From NCBI RefSeq assembly GCF_002142215.1, contig NZ_NAST01000002.1, positions 143,971 to 207,970 of the forward strand: DNA of 64,000 nucleotides, given 5' to 3'. Under the pieces are notes generated by a model. It was given only the letters and a program-made list of their open reading frames with translations, was not told the DNA's origin and ran no database searches. How positions within the stretch are numbered: the stretch's first letter is position 1; every line of letters starts with the position of its first letter. Source of the stretch: Gilliamella sp. N-G2. GTDB taxonomy: Bacteria; Pseudomonadota; Gammaproteobacteria; Enterobacterales; Orbaceae. A program made the position numbers and the translations under genes. Positions 1 through 10,149 of the stretch are shown piece by piece.

Positions 1-1225
1 TTAAATTGATATTACTTACTTTGGTATTTAGCTTAACTTGAGATATATTTTGTTTACCGTTAGCTGTACCTGTTGCAGCGATTTGTCCATTAGCAAAATT
101 AAAATTTAAATCTTCGAATGTCGAAATACCATCTTGATTATCAACACGAACATTCAGATTACTAAGTTTAATTTTATTGGCTTTCACTTCTTTTATATTT
201 ATTATTGCTTTTCCATCAAATGAATTAAGAATACTCAATTCATTATCATTTTTTGCAACAACAGAAACAACCGGCGAAGTTTGTTTTGTAGTAGTGCTTT
301 TTGTTGATTTTTCATCTTTTTGAAGGAAAGGCGTTAAATCTAATTGATTCGTATTTAATTGCAAATTGATTGTAGGTTTGTTGTCAAAGCGGACATTAAT
401 TTTACTTGTAAAATTATTATTGTTTATTGAAAACTCCAAATTTTGGCTATTTAACTCCATGGGTTCTTTTTGGTAATTAAACACACCAATTGCACTACCT
501 TTTATCTCTTTTTCTGCATTGACTATGCCGTTGTAGGTATAATTAAATTTTTTTAAATCAATCGTCGCTTTTTCAGGAAAATGCATTAAATCTATATTGG
601 CATTTAATGAGTAATATAAATCTTGTTGGTTTTTGTCAATATTTCCATTTAATTCAACAGAAAGATTTTTATCGTTATTTTTTTGTAATAACAGATTAAC
701 ATTTCTAAAGTTTATCAAATCACGATTATGCTGAAATGCAATGGTACTATCAGCTATTTCGAATTTATTTAAACTAAATTTCCAATTAGATGAATTTTCT
801 TTGTTTTCAGATGATTTTTGTTCTGAAAAGTTAGTTATTGTTGAAGTATTATTTTTAACATTTTCACCCTTGCTTTCATCAGTAATATTAATTGTTGCTG
901 ATTTAATAAACACATTTTTAATGGCTAAACTTTTTGAAAACAAAGGGAAAAGTTCGACATCAAGTCTCATGTTGTCAGCTGTTAATAAAGGTTTTGTCGC
1001 ACCGGGATCATATAATTTAACTGAATCGGTTAATATACTAACTTGGGGTAAAATATGCCAACGCAGATCGCCCTCTATAGTCAATTCATACCCCGTTTTT
1101 TCTTTTATTGTTTGTGAGATATAGCCGCGAAAATTATTAGGATCAACAAATACAATAAGTGAAACAATGCTAATGACAATGACCAAAATTAAGATAAATA
1201 GAGCAACCAATATTTTTTTTATCAT
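1..1225 (-). CDS. asmA: AsmA family protein, partial (C-terminus beyond window)
   Basis: The reverse strand is open from an ATG at 1225 to the window edge, about 408 codons without a stop. The N-terminus has one hydrophobic anchor (residues 3-27), then a short motif reading VDPNNFRGYIS and repetitive strand-rich sequence with many N-x-x-L and F-x-x-N turns. This is the layout of AsmA-family inner-membrane proteins, which place a long periplasmic beta-rich domain in the envelope and are linked to outer-membrane protein and lipid traffic. It lies directly downstream of dcd on the same strand, as asmA does in E. coli, which supports the name. The last residues seen are still in the repetitive domain, so the protein continues left of the window. 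Confidence 0.85.
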   Translation of the reverse strand, partial: MIKKILVALFILILVIVISIVSLIVFVDPNNFRGYISQTIKEKTGYELTIEGDLRWHILPQVSILTDSVKLYDPGATKPLLTADNMRLDVELFPLFSKSLAIKNVFIKSATINITDESKGENVKNNTSTITNFSEQKSSENKENSSNWKFSLNKFEIADSTIAFQHNRDLINFRNVNLLLQKNNDKNLSVELNGNIDKNQQDLYYSLNANIDLMHFPEKATIDLKKFNYTYNGIVNAEKEIKGSAIGVFNYQKEPMELNSQNLEFSINNNNFTSKINVRFDNKPTINLQLNTNQLDLTPFLQKDEKSTKSTTTKQTSPVVSVVAKNDNELSILNSFDGKAIINIKEVKANKIKLSNLNVRVDNQDGISTFEDLNFNFANGQIAATGTANGKQNISQVKLNTKVSNINL

Positions 1226-1257
1226 ATTAAAGTCCTGTATTAAGGTTATGAGATGTA

Positions 1258-1839
1258 TTAGTCTTTATCAATACGACTGGCGACAGCACCATGTTGGTCT
1301 TTATACTTTGCATCTTTTCTTCGATTATACGGTCTAGCGGCTGGACCACTCAGTGTTTCAAAACTCAGTGCACCAATAGTCATGCCTGGTCTAAGTGCTA
1401 TTGGGATTTTTCCTGAATTGTAGAACTCTAAAACAATTTGTCCGTGCCAGCCAGGATCGATACGATGAGCGGTAACATGTACCATAAGTCCTAGGCGAGC
1501 TAATGATGAGCGTCCATCTAACCAACCGACCAAATCATCAGGAATTGTAACTGATTCTAGTGTTACAGCTAAAGCTAGCTCTCCTGGATGTAAATAGAAA
1601 GCATCACCTTCAGATAATATCATTTCTTCGCTCATGACTCGTTCTAAAGCAGCAGAAACTTCTTCTTTGGGACCACTCAAATCAATATAGGGAGTAGTAT
1701 GTTCTTTAAAAGTACGAAATTGATTACCAAGTCGAACGTCAACAGTTGCCCCATTAATACAACTTAATTCAGGTTGTGGCGTGATTTTTAATTTACCACT
1801 ATCTAAATATGCTTCTATATCACGATCACATAATCTCAT
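1258..1839 (-). CDS. dcd: dCTP deaminase
   Basis: This 193-residue protein deaminates dCTP to dUTP, the main source of dUMP for thymidylate synthesis in enterobacteria. The length equals that of E. coli Dcd and the sequence is close to it throughout, starting [10 protein letters not shown]. The active-site set is visible: S111 and R115 in the motif GRSSLAR, and the catalytic E138 in IVLEFYNSG. The nucleotide-binding segment ATVDVRLGN lies at residues 31-39 and the C-terminal ASRIDKD tail is kept. It precedes asmA by 32 bases on the same strand, so the two are probably cotranscribed. Confidence 0.97.
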   Translation of the reverse strand: MRLCDRDIEAYLDSGKLKITPQPELSCINGATVDVRLGNQFRTFKEHTTPYIDLSGPKEEVSAALERVMSEEMILSEGDAFYLHPGELALAVTLESVTIPDDLVGWLDGRSSLARLGLMVHVTAHRIDPGWHGQIVLEFYNSGKIPIALRPGMTIGALSFETLSGPAARPYNRRKDAKYKDQHGAVASRIDKD

Positions 1840-1907
1840 AAGTTTTTCCTTAATTCTGCTTTTATCTCATTTTAGCAGCTTCTTTTGTTGACGTCGATGT
1901 TGGTAGA

Positions 1908-2990
1908 TTAAGGTTTTATAACCCAAGCTCGACCAAAATGATTGTAATAACCAGCTTGTTTACCTGCTTTGTCGCCAATACCTAGATAAAGATCAAAATG
2001 ATGGCCTTTAATTGCCCCACCAACATCAAGTGCTACCATCAATCGTATTTCTCTTCTGCCACGATATTGACCATCATCATCATCAAGAAGTGGAACATCT
2101 ACTAATATGACTGAACCAGTTGGAACTAATAATTTATCCGATGCTACTGAAGCATTCGCAATTAAAGGTACTGCTGCAGAACCTTTCACTTCAGCATTAT
2201 ATTGCGGTTTAAAAAAAACAAATGATCGGTTTTGAATCAATAATGCTTTAAGTTGTTTTTCACTTTTATTTTTAGCCCAATCTTTAATTGATTGAATGGA
2301 CATATCTTCTTTTGCTATTTCACCTTGTTCAACTAATAAACGCCCTATACTTGAGTAACCGTGACCATTTTTACCACCATAACAAAAGAAAACTAATGGT
2401 GTACCATCTTCAAAATCAATATAGGCGCTCCCTTGCACTTCCATTATAAAGTTATCCATTAATGAATTACTGTAAGCAATTTCGAGACCTTTACCGGCTA
2501 ATGCTCCATTATAGATTTGTTCACGACTAGGTAGACGACCTTTGGATTTAGCCGGCATTTTATAAATTGGGTATTTAAACTCACCGGTTGGTTGGCGTCT
2601 AGCTTTTATGACTGGGGTAAAATAACCGGTTAAATGGACATTGCCATATCCATCTTTACCGGACATTTCATAACTTTTAAGGCCAACTTTATCGAATTCA
2701 GTTGAGTCCAATGAGCGATTAATCCAAGCGTCAATTGCTTTATAAATATGTTCATTTTTACGATACAAAGAAGGTGATGCAGTTTTTAATTTTTCAACTT
2801 GAATAGTATAGTCAGAAATATTTACAGGTACAGCTAAATGTGGTCGACTGACATTAAGATTATATGGTAATTTGCCATCTTTAAATTGTTTACTTTGTGA
2901 GTTTGAACTACTCTGACAGCCGGTAAGTAGTGACAGAATAAATGCAAACAATAATAGATAAATATGTAATTGAAGTTTGTTTTCTTTCAT
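1908..2990 (-). CDS. mltA: Membrane-bound lytic murein transglycosylase A
   Basis: This 360-residue lipoprotein cleaves the MurNAc-GlcNAc bond of peptidoglycan to give 1,6-anhydro ends. A signal peptide ends in the lipobox LLTGC with the lipidated cysteine at residue 25, and the following residues (QSS) predict outer-membrane sorting. The MltA barrel domain follows (GYFTPVIKARR, EVQGSAYIDFEDG), then the C-terminal 3D domain with the catalytic-aspartate segment LDVGGAIKGHHFDLY. The C-terminus HFGRAWVIKP is typical of the family. It stands 68 bases upstream of dcd on the same strand, while cycA diverges on the other side. Confidence 0.95.
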   Translation of the reverse strand: MKENKLQLHIYLLLFAFILSLLTGCQSSSNSQSKQFKDGKLPYNLNVSRPHLAVPVNISDYTIQVEKLKTASPSLYRKNEHIYKAIDAWINRSLDSTEFDKVGLKSYEMSGKDGYGNVHLTGYFTPVIKARRQPTGEFKYPIYKMPAKSKGRLPSREQIYNGALAGKGLEIAYSNSLMDNFIMEVQGSAYIDFEDGTPLVFFCYGGKNGHGYSSIGRLLVEQGEIAKEDMSIQSIKDWAKNKSEKQLKALLIQNRSFVFFKPQYNAEVKGSAAVPLIANASVASDKLLVPTGSVILVDVPLLDDDDGQYRGRREIRLMVALDVGGAIKGHHFDLYLGIGDKAGKQAGYYNHFGRAWVIKP

Positions 2991-3189
2991 CTTGATAATT
3001 TATTGTAATTAGTTAAGTGACAAGAACGATTATGCTACACAATTCTATTATAAGAAACTATCAATAATTATTATATTGTCATAAAAAGTTTTCATGTGAT
3101 TAAGCTTGCGATTTAAGGCCATAGACTTTATAGTCCTGTAATCCTTATAAAAAAACGAAAAATTTTAAAAACTACAGGTAATCGAAACG

Positions 3190-4563
3190 ATGAACGTTAC
3201 GTCTTCAAATAGTGATCTTAAGCGAAATCTCTCCAGCCGACACATTCAATTAATAGCAATTAGTGGTGCAATTGGTACGGGTTTATTTATGGGCTCAGGA
3301 AAGACGATTAGTCTTGCTGGACCATCTATTATTTTTGTCTACATGATTATTGGGTTTGTTTTATTTTTTGTTATGCGAGCTATGGGCGAAATTTTATTGT
3401 CCAATTTGAATTATAAATCTTTCAGTGATTTTGCTAACGATTTATTAGGTCCGTGGGCAGGTTTTTTTACTGGTTGGACTTATTGGTTTTGTTGGGTTAT
3501 TACTGGAATTGCTGATGTTGTGGCTATCGCCGGATATGCACAGCATTGGTTTCCTGAGTTACAAGCATGGATCCCGATGCTGCTTACTGTCATCGTTCTA
3601 TTAACCTTGAATTTGTTGACGGTAAAAATGTTTGGTGAAACCGAGTTTTGGTTCTCGATGATTAAAATTGTGGCCATTTTAGCTTTAATTGCTATTGGAC
3701 TTGTTTTAGTTGTTACCGCCTATCATTCAGAACAAACCAATACTACTGCTGCATTTTCTAATCTTTGGCAATATGGTGGTTTCTTCCCTCATGGTACTAT
3801 GGGCTTTTTTGCGGGTTTCCAAATCGCAATTTTTGCTTTTGTCGGGATTGAGTTAGTTGGAACGACGGCAGCTGAAACCCTCGATCCGAATAAAAATTTA
3901 CCTCGAGCGATCAATTCAGTACCAGCTCGTATTATTTTCTTCTATGTCTTTGCGTTGATTATCATTATGAGCGTAACGCCTTGGCAGTTTATTTCACCAA
4001 ATAAAAGCCCATTTGTTGAGTTGTTTACGTTAATTGGCTTACCAGCTGCAGCCAGTATTATTAACTTTGTAGTACTTACATCAGCAGCTTCTTCTGCCAA
4101 TAGTGGTATTTATTCAACCAGTCGAATGTTATTTGGCCTTGCAAAAAAGCAGGATGCACCCGAACCATTTGGTAAATTATCAAGACGTTCTGTTCCTGCT
4201 AATGGCTTGCTATTTTCATGTACTTGCTTGTTTGGTGGGGTAGTATTAATTTATTTAGTACCTAATGTTATGGATGCATTTACCATTGTAACAACTATTT
4301 CCGCAATATTATTTATGTTTATTTGGTCGATGATTTTAATTTCTTACATTGCCTATCGCCATAAAAAAGCTAAATTACATCAAGAATCACAATTTAAGAT
4401 GCCGGGTGGCGTTTTAATGTGTTTTATTTGCCTTGCTTTCTTTGCTTTTGTGATTGTGTTATTAACTTTTGAAACAGATACTTGCCAAGCACTTATTGCA
4501 ACACCTATTTGGTTCGTTATTTTAGGTATTAGTTACTATATTCGATCATTAAAGCGAGTATAA
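3190..4563 (+). CDS. cycA: D-serine/D-alanine/glycine:H+ symporter
   Basis: This 457-residue inner-membrane permease of the amino acid-polyamine-organocation superfamily imports glycine, D-alanine and D-serine with protons. Twelve hydrophobic segments are visible. The N-terminal half is nearly that of E. coli CycA, including AISGAIGTGLFMGSGKT with the broken-helix substrate motif, and GFQIAIFAFVGIELVGTTAA near residue 210. The start is the only suitable ATG; a short AGG element 11 bases upstream is a weak ribosome site. CCTGTA at 3135-3140 could pair with the TACAGG that contains that AGG. The gene stands alone and ends at a strong hairpin. Confidence 0.95.
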   Translation: MNVTSSNSDLKRNLSSRHIQLIAISGAIGTGLFMGSGKTISLAGPSIIFVYMIIGFVLFFVMRAMGEILLSNLNYKSFSDFANDLLGPWAGFFTGWTYWFCWVITGIADVVAIAGYAQHWFPELQAWIPMLLTVIVLLTLNLLTVKMFGETEFWFSMIKIVAILALIAIGLVLVVTAYHSEQTNTTAAFSNLWQYGGFFPHGTMGFFAGFQIAIFAFVGIELVGTTAAETLDPNKNLPRAINSVPARIIFFYVFALIIIMSVTPWQFISPNKSPFVELFTLIGLPAAASIINFVVLTSAASSANSGIYSTSRMLFGLAKKQDAPEPFGKLSRRSVPANGLLFSCTCLFGGVVLIYLVPNVMDAFTIVTTISAILFMFIWSMILISYIAYRHKKAKLHQESQFKMPGGVLMCFICLAFFAFVIVLLTFETDTCQALIATPIWFVILGISYYIRSLKRV

Positions 4564-4575
4564 CTTTTAATTATT

Positions 4576-4598
4576 AATCGGCAGGTTGCCTGCCGATT
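4576..4598. terminator. Hairpin between convergent cycA and terC-like genes
   Basis: A perfect 10-bp stem (AATCGGCAGG with its complement) and a 3-base loop lies between two convergent genes. No uridine run follows on the plus strand, but A/T-rich sequence flanks it on both sides, so it may serve both genes. Confidence 0.6.
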
Positions 4599-4611
4599 AT
4601 CTTCTCATATC

Positions 4612-5634
4612 TTATTTTTTCGTTTGGTTAGGCCAAATAACACTCGCAATAATACCAAACAATAATATACCTAATACCACATAAAGACTGGTGGTTGCGT
4701 TAATACTAATTCCATAACCAAATAGATGGTCAGTTGCATTTAAAGCAAGTTTTGCGGCAATAAAAAATAATAGGCAAATTACTGCTTTACCTAAATGAAC
4801 AAGATATTGTTGCATTGCCTCTAAAACAAAATACATAGTTCGTAAGCCTAAAATAGCGAATATCATTGCACTATATACAATTAATGGCTCTTGGCTAACA
4901 GCAATTACAGCAGGGACCGAATCAAAAGCAAACATAACATCACTTAACTCAATCACAACGATACATAAGAAGAGTGGTGTTGCATATAATGCACTTTTGG
5001 GCATTTTGTTGATTAGTTCACTATTCTCTGGTTTGGCTAGTTCGTTATTGAGTTGCTTTTGCGTTAATAAGAAATGGTGCCCGACTATTTTAGGATAGGA
5101 AGGAAAAATACGTTTAGCAATGCGATAAGCAAAATGTTCTGAATAATCTTTTATCTCATCATCCTTGCCTTGGTTTTTTAGCATCATCAATCCAGTTAAG
5201 GCAACCACGACAGAGAAAACCAGCTCCATCCAAGGCCCTAAGGATAATAGACCAGTACCAATAATGACAAAAACAGCTCGGAAGATGATTGCACCAATCA
5301 CTCCCCAATAAAGTAACCGATGTCGATAATTGTTCGGGATAGCAAACCAAGAAAACAGTGCCATAATAACAAATAAATTATCAACAGAGAGTGCTTTTTC
5401 AAGTACATAACCAGTGATAAACAGGCTAGCTATTTCACTTCCGTGATGTATATACAGATAAAGCGCGAATCCTAAAGCCACGAAAATCCAAAAGAAAGAC
5501 CACATAACTGCACTAGTTAAGCTAATGGGCTTATCATTATGATGAGCGTATAAATCAATTATAATCGCTGCTAAAGCCAAAACTATAAACATTAGTACGG
5601 TTTCAATGGGAAAGCCTAATGAATGTTGAATCAT
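4612..5634 (-). CDS. TerC/Alx family integral membrane protein
   Basis: This 340-residue protein has about nine membrane segments and the TerC-family motifs ALSVDNLFVI (residues ~83-92) and ELSDVMFAFDSVPAV (~230-245), whose buried aspartates are thought to bind metal. The overall sequence resembles the plasmid tellurite-resistance TerC (about 346 residues) more than the chromosomal Alx (about 321 residues). Family members are linked to manganese export and to metallation of exported proteins; the substrate here cannot be read from sequence. None of the other ter genes is nearby, so a tellurite role is unsupported. I see no convincing yybP-ykoY manganese riboswitch in the 180 bases upstream. 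Confidence 0.85.
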   Translation of the reverse strand: MIQHSLGFPIETVLMFIVLALAAIIIDLYAHHNDKPISLTSAVMWSFFWIFVALGFALYLYIHHGSEIASLFITGYVLEKALSVDNLFVIMALFSWFAIPNNYRHRLLYWGVIGAIIFRAVFVIIGTGLLSLGPWMELVFSVVVALTGLMMLKNQGKDDEIKDYSEHFAYRIAKRIFPSYPKIVGHHFLLTQKQLNNELAKPENSELINKMPKSALYATPLFLCIVVIELSDVMFAFDSVPAVIAVSQEPLIVYSAMIFAILGLRTMYFVLEAMQQYLVHLGKAVICLLFFIAAKLALNATDHLFGYGISINATTSLYVVLGILLFGIIASVIWPNQTKK

Positions 5635-5813
5635 AGCTATGTTACCTATATTAAGTTATTTTTTTGAAATAAATAGAAAAATATTATGAGTATTGATATT
5701 TGTAGCATATTTTTAAAAGTGATTGAGTATATATTGATAGGCCAAGCAAAAAAAGATATATTTATCATCTTTACTTAACTAGCATTATTCAATACTCATG
5801 TGAGCATACGTTC

Positions 5814-7247
5814 ATGACTAATATAAAGGTATCTTTTTTCTTCATTGTTACTTTTTTTTCATGTTTATTATCAGCACAACCAGTAGAACCATATATCTCA
5901 TCCTTACCTAAAGGAAGTGATTTATCTATTTTAGTGCAAACTGTTGATGGTAATCCTAAAACCTTAGCAAAATATAAAAGTGATCAATTTAAACAACCTG
6001 CTAGTACGCAAAAAGTTATAACGGCATTAGCTGCACAACTTGAGCTTGGCGATAATTTTCGGTTTATTACTGGCATGTATACCAATGGTTTTCTAAATAA
6101 TAAACAGCTTAGTGGTGATCTTATTATCAAGTTGAGTGGTGATCCAACTTTTAATCGTGCAAGATTAAAGAATATGATTACTGCCTTACGTCAGAAAGGT
6201 GTAGAAAAGATTTCTGGTAATGTTATTTTAGATACTTCTATTTTTGCTAGTCATGATAAAGCAGAAGGGTGGTCATGGAATAATTTAACTGCTTGTTACA
6301 ATGCACCAGCATCGGCTGCAACAATTGATGATAACTGCTTTTATGCAACCATTACCCCTGGTAAAGCTGGTTCTAAAGCTTCGATTTCAGTATCATCCAA
6401 TATACCGGTTATGGTATCAGGTGATGTCAGAACAATTGCTGCCAATAGTAAAGATTTAAATGATAAATATTGTGAACTTGATGTTAGTGCTGATAAAAAT
6501 CGCTACCACTTATCTGGTTGTATCGCGTCGAATGCTGATAAAACACCATTAAAGTTTGCGGTAATGGATCCGACTGAATACTTTTCAACAATCTTAAAAA
6601 ATGAACTAAAACAACAAAATATTACTTATAATGGTCGAGTTGTTGAAAGAAAACAAAAAACATCAGGTGGATTAACATTACTGACTTCAAGTCAATCAGC
6701 TCCACTTTCTGAGTTATTAACCGTCATGCTCAAAAAATCAAATAATTTATATGCTGATACTATTTTTAGAACTTTAGGTGCGCATTATTATAATGTGTCA
6801 GGAACTTGGCGTAATGGTGGTGATGCGGTAAAACAAATTTTACGCAAGAAAGCCGGAATTGATTTAGAAAATTTAGTTATTGCCGATGGTTCTGGTTTAT
6901 CACGTCTAAACTTGGTTAGTGCGAATAAATTAATGGAGATTTTGCAATATATTTCTTTACATAATAATCAATTAGCTTTTATTGAAAAATTACCGATTGC
7001 TGGGGTGGATGGAACGTTACAAAATCGTAAAAGTTTTAATCAAGCTCCATTTAAAGAAGCAGTTATGGCTAAAACTGGCTATATTCAAGGCAGCTATAAT
7101 TTAGCTGGATTTATTCAAAAATCAGATGGTCGTTATATCGCCTTTGTTCAGTTGTTATCAGGTTATCGAGCCGATAGTCAAGGTGAGGCTAAAAATGGTG
7201 CAATTATGCGATTTGAATCTGAATTTTATAGAAACTTTATTAATTAA
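5814..7247 (+). CDS. dacB: D-alanyl-D-alanine carboxypeptidase/endopeptidase (PBP4)
   Basis: This 477-residue periplasmic penicillin-binding protein trims D-Ala from peptidoglycan stem peptides and cuts cross-links. The signal peptide (residues 1-21) ends in LLSA-QP. The three serine-penicillin-binding motifs are present: SxxK at S64-K67 (STQK), SNN near residue 309 (KKSNNLYAD) and KTG near residue 420 (AKTGYIQGSYN). The large insertion between the first two motifs is characteristic of class C PBP4. It converges on the ABC transporter gene and ends at a strong hairpin. Confidence 0.95.
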   Translation: MTNIKVSFFFIVTFFSCLLSAQPVEPYISSLPKGSDLSILVQTVDGNPKTLAKYKSDQFKQPASTQKVITALAAQLELGDNFRFITGMYTNGFLNNKQLSGDLIIKLSGDPTFNRARLKNMITALRQKGVEKISGNVILDTSIFASHDKAEGWSWNNLTACYNAPASAATIDDNCFYATITPGKAGSKASISVSSNIPVMVSGDVRTIAANSKDLNDKYCELDVSADKNRYHLSGCIASNADKTPLKFAVMDPTEYFSTILKNELKQQNITYNGRVVERKQKTSGGLTLLTSSQSAPLSELLTVMLKKSNNLYADTIFRTLGAHYYNVSGTWRNGGDAVKQILRKKAGIDLENLVIADGSGLSRLNLVSANKLMEILQYISLHNNQLAFIEKLPIAGVDGTLQNRKSFNQAPFKEAVMAKTGYIQGSYNLAGFIQKSDGRYIAFVQLLSGYRADSQGEAKNGAIMRFESEFYRNFIN

Positions 7248-7260
7248 TATATAGAATTAA

Positions 7261-7293
7261 TATAAGGGCGATGTTATATCGCCCTTATATTTT
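7261..7293. terminator. Bidirectional rho-independent terminator
   Basis: A 12-bp perfect stem (TATAAGGGCGAT and its complement) with a 5-base loop lies between convergent dacB and the ABC transporter gene. The plus-strand side continues into a T-rich run. Confidence 0.85.
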
Positions 7294-7296
7294 TAG

Positions 7297-9132
7297 TTAG
7301 AAATTATCCGCTAAGAAGCCACCACTTTGATGTTTCCAAAGTTGCGCATAAAGACCATTTTTACTGAGTAACTCTTGATGTGTTCCTTGTTCAATAATTT
7401 TACCTTGGTCTAACACGATTAATCGATCCATTGCCGCAATAGTTGATAAGCGATGGGCAATAGCAATAACCGTTTTACCTTCCATTAAGGTATATAAACT
7501 TTCTTGGATGGCTTGTTCAATTTCAGAATCCAGTGCACTCGTCGCTTCGTCTAATAACAATATTGGCGCATTTTTTAAAATAACACGAGCAATAGCAATC
7601 CGTTGACGTTGTCCGCCTGATAATTTAATTCCTCGTTCACCAACAAAAGCATCATAACCAGTTCTACCATTAGCATCAACTAAACCTTCAATAAAACTGT
7701 CTGCATGGGCTTTTTTGGCAGCGATTATCATCTCTTGTTCAGTAGCATGATTGTTACCGTATAATAAATTATCTCTTACTGAACGATGTAACAGCGATGT
7801 GTCTTGGGTCACCATACCAATTTGCGCGCGTAAACTTTCTTGATTTACCTTAGTGATATCTTGACCATCGATAGTGATCTCACCATGTTGTAAATCATAA
7901 AATCGCAATAATAAATTGATTAACGTTGATTTGCCCGCGCCAGATCTGCCAACTAAACCAATTTTTTCACCTGATTTGATGGTTAAATTTAAATTATCAA
8001 TAATGGCATTATTTAACTTTTCATCGTAACTGAAATCTATCTGTTTAAATTCAATTTTACCTTCAGTAACTTTAAGTGTTGGTGCATTTGGTTGATCAAC
8101 AACAGTTTTCGCTGCAGAAAATGTATTAATACCATCTTTAACCACGCCAATGTTTTCAAATAATGAAGCCATTTCCCACATAATCCAATGTGAAAATCCA
8201 TTTAACCTTAGCGCTACTGCGGTTGTGGTTGCAATTGCACCGACGCCAACTAAATCATTGCTCCATAACCATAATGACAAGCCGGTGGTGCCCAATACTA
8301 GGAAAATAGACAATAAATGATTAACAATTTCAAAGCTACTGACTAAACGCATTTGCTTGTTCACTGTAACCATAAATTCATCCATCGATTCCTGTGCATA
8401 TTTAGCCTCATTACCAGCATGAGAAAACAGTTTTACCGTCATGATATTTGTATAAGCATCTGTTACACGACCAGTCATGGTTGAACGGGCATCTGCTTGC
8501 ATACTTGCTACTTTACTTAATCGTGGAATGAAGTAATACATTGCAATACCATAAAAAAAACACCAGACCATAAATGGAACTAATAACCAAAGATCTAACT
8601 GACCTATGATGGTAGCCATGGTGATAAAGGAAATCAGAACATAAATAAAGATATCAGCGACTAAAAAGCAAGTATCTCTTACAGCAAGTGCAGTTTGCAT
8701 GACTTTTGCTGATATTCTACCGGCGAATTCATCTTGAAAAAAACGCATGCTTTGGTTTAGTACTAATCTGTGCAAATTCCAACGCAAACGCATAGGAAAA
8801 TTTCCAGCTAGGCATTGATGCTTAATGATGGTTTGTAAGGCAATAATAATCGTGCTAGCTAATATAATAATGGTAAATACGATTAAGGTTGTTTTTTCTT
8901 GTTGCCAAAATTGATTTGGTGATACAGCAGCGAGCCAATCAACAACTTTACCAAGTGCGGCATATAAAAAAGCCTCAAACGCACCTGCTAGCGCACTCAA
9001 TATTATTAATAGTAATAAGAAGCAGCGAGTTCCTTTAGTGGATTGCCAAATAAAGCTAAAAAAGTCTTTAGCCATTGGTTGTGGTTCATCTTTGGGATAA
9101 GGTGATACCAATTTTTCAAAAAATCGATACAT
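7297..9132 (-). CDS. ABC exporter, fused membrane and ATPase domains
   Basis: This 611-residue half-transporter belongs to the type IV exporter fold of multidrug and lipid exporters. An N-terminal six-helix membrane domain spans about residues 35-320. The ATPase domain then shows Walker A (GRSGAGKST, about residue 395), the signature LSGGQRQR, Walker B (PILLLDEATSALD) and the switch histidine in AIAHRLST. It probably works as a homodimer because no partner half-transporter lies beside it. The substrate cannot be told from the sequence. The N-terminal leader with VSPYPKDEPQPM resembles uncharacterised enterobacterial exporters. Confidence 0.88.
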   Translation of the reverse strand: MYRFFEKLVSPYPKDEPQPMAKDFFSFIWQSTKGTRCFLLLLIILSALAGAFEAFLYAALGKVVDWLAAVSPNQFWQQEKTTLIVFTIIILASTIIIALQTIIKHQCLAGNFPMRLRWNLHRLVLNQSMRFFQDEFAGRISAKVMQTALAVRDTCFLVADIFIYVLISFITMATIIGQLDLWLLVPFMVWCFFYGIAMYYFIPRLSKVASMQADARSTMTGRVTDAYTNIMTVKLFSHAGNEAKYAQESMDEFMVTVNKQMRLVSSFEIVNHLLSIFLVLGTTGLSLWLWSNDLVGVGAIATTTAVALRLNGFSHWIMWEMASLFENIGVVKDGINTFSAAKTVVDQPNAPTLKVTEGKIEFKQIDFSYDEKLNNAIIDNLNLTIKSGEKIGLVGRSGAGKSTLINLLLRFYDLQHGEITIDGQDITKVNQESLRAQIGMVTQDTSLLHRSVRDNLLYGNNHATEQEMIIAAKKAHADSFIEGLVDANGRTGYDAFVGERGIKLSGGQRQRIAIARVILKNAPILLLDEATSALDSEIEQAIQESLYTLMEGKTVIAIAHRLSTIAAMDRLIVLDQGKIIEQGTHQELLSKNGLYAQLWKHQSGGFLADNF

Positions 9133-9384
9133 AATTGACCTAATTAGTTAAAAGGTTATTCATTAATAATTTATCAATGATATAAAAAAGTGAGGTTTGT
9201 TTTGCTATACATTTATTGCTGTAGTTGCAAAAATAAATCTGAAATTAGTAAACTAAAATCACTTGAATATATACCTATTAAACTGATGTTATGAAAAGAG
9301 TAACATTTTGAGGAAAGGGGTTTTTTATACTTTCCTCGTGTAATAAATTATATATTGAAAAACTTTAGATTACTAATAGTTGTG

Positions 9385-10068
9385 TTAAAAGACATCTTTG
9401 ATAACTTGCACAACTCGACCGACAATATTGTATTTTTCAAAATGAGCTTTAGGTACTTCAATTGTCGGATATTGGTCATTATTACAGATTAATATCCAGT
9501 TACCGAGTGTTAAGCGTATTTTTCTTAATAATGTAAAATTTTCATATTCTATTAAATAAATAGCGCCATCAATAATTTCGTTTATATCTGTGTTAATAAT
9601 TAAACCATTATTATTTTCGATATCAGGTGCCATCAAATCACCTTTAGCCCAGTAAAGAATTAATTTTTTAATATCTAAACCGCGGTGAGATGCCCAGCCC
9701 TCAATTACAGGATAATTCATGACGGGTGGTATTTCACGAACATAACGTTGATTTTGTGCTTCTTTTTTGGTTGGTAGCTGTTTTTTATAAACCGGAATAC
9801 GATAGATATTTTCATTATAGACTTCATCATCGTCTTGCGGATTTAAAATTTCTAGCTTATAACCTGTAGCTAACCAGTTAAATGATACGTTACATTTCTC
9901 GGCAATAACTTCTAAACGGGTCAATGATGGATAAGTTTTTCCTGACAAATAATCACGAATAACAGTTTCCGACATATCACATTTTTTTGCAAAAGCAGAT
10001 ACAGATAAACCTTGCATTGAAGTATGGAGTCTGTCTTTAAAAGTTTTGACATTTTTATTTTTAATCAT
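9385..10068 (-). CDS. Phage-repressor-like regulator: XRE helix-turn-helix plus S24-like domain
   Basis: This 227-residue protein has an N-terminal XRE helix-turn-helix (residues ~8-70, with SVSAFAKKCDMSETVIRDYL as the likely recognition unit) and a C-terminal LexA/CI-like domain (~140-225). At the place of the self-cleavage serine (usually GDSM) the sequence reads KGDLMAPDI, so the serine is replaced by leucine. The later lysine region reads LLRKIR. The protein should dimerise but not self-cleave. Two copies of an ATGAATATTCT site lie just upstream and may be its operators. No other phage genes are nearby, so it is either a phage relic or a domesticated regulator. Confidence 0.85.
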   Translation of the reverse strand: MIKNKNVKTFKDRLHTSMQGLSVSAFAKKCDMSETVIRDYLSGKTYPSLTRLEVIAEKCNVSFNWLATGYKLEILNPQDDDEVYNENIYRIPVYKKQLPTKKEAQNQRYVREIPPVMNYPVIEGWASHRGLDIKKLILYWAKGDLMAPDIENNNGLIINTDINEIIDGAIYLIEYENFTLLRKIRLTLGNWILICNNDQYPTIEVPKAHFEKYNIVGRVVQVIKDVF

Positions 10069-10149
10069 ATTTATTTTTGTCTCGTTTTTATTTATTCATC
10101 CAGTTTTTGATTATATTGTATTTTTTATGAGTTTTATATAAGTGATTAA

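Noticed and set aside
741..1124. Open frame of 127 codons on the plus strand
   Set aside because: It runs antisense to asmA, whose reverse-strand frame is clearly the coding one.
4612..5813. Tellurite resistance locus
   Set aside because: Only a TerC-family protein is present; terA, terB, terD and terE are absent.
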